A stretch of DNA of 64,000 bases from an uncultured Caulobacterales bacterium (lineage in GTDB: Bacteria; Pseudomonadota; Alphaproteobacteria; Caulobacterales; Caulobacteraceae). The stretch covers positions 1-64,000 of the forward strand of contig CAIOJR010000166.1 in the NCBI GenBank assembly GCA_903858685.1. The letters run 5' to 3'. The notes beneath the pieces are model-generated. The model was not told where the DNA came from. It ran no database searches and saw only the letters and a list, made by a program, of their open reading frames with translations. Positions 63,997 to 64,000 of this stretch are shown piece by piece (the first letter of the stretch is position 1; the number at the start of each line of letters is the position of its first letter). Position numbers and translations under genes: made by a program.

Positions 63997-64000
63997 CTTT

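Overview
The window is a high-GC, gene-dense chromosomal segment of an alphaproteobacterium. It is probably from Caulobacterales: fliX lies divergent from flgI, followed by a rod-binding FlgJ-like gene and a FlbY-like gene, and there are GTTC-N7-GTTC LexA boxes. I see no prophage, transposase or CRISPR array. Recognisable modules: tRNA-Leu, fliN-like and lipB; a propionyl-CoA/methylmalonyl-CoA block (pccA, mutA with an apparent 1-nt frameshift, a small acidic ORF, mutB); a DUF2793 phage-tail/GTA-type protein; an SOS mutagenesis cassette imuA-imuB-dnaE2 with an exact LexA box; a catabolic stretch (FAD monooxygenase, feruloyl-CoA-synthase-like ligase, nitronate monooxygenase, SDR, Rieske oxygenase plus APC permease); a surface-glycan locus at 31.6-40.0 kb (two paralogous unannotated polytopic membrane proteins around GtrA and a GtrB-like GT2, then a GH18/CE4/GT2 fusion); a PQQ alcohol dehydrogenase with a lanthanide-type DxD motif; flagellar genes; uvrA with an exact LexA box; trmFO; and yajC-secD-secF followed by NDUFAF3-like and NDUFAF6-like genes. 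The strongest candidates for undescribed biology are the duplicated GtrC-like membrane-protein system, a three-copy intergenic hairpin repeat placed downstream of genes, a CTAGAGC/GCTCTAG element supplying stop codons to two convergent genes, and the acidic ORF embedded between mutA and mutB. All calls come from reading the sequence and the ORF translations. No database search was run.
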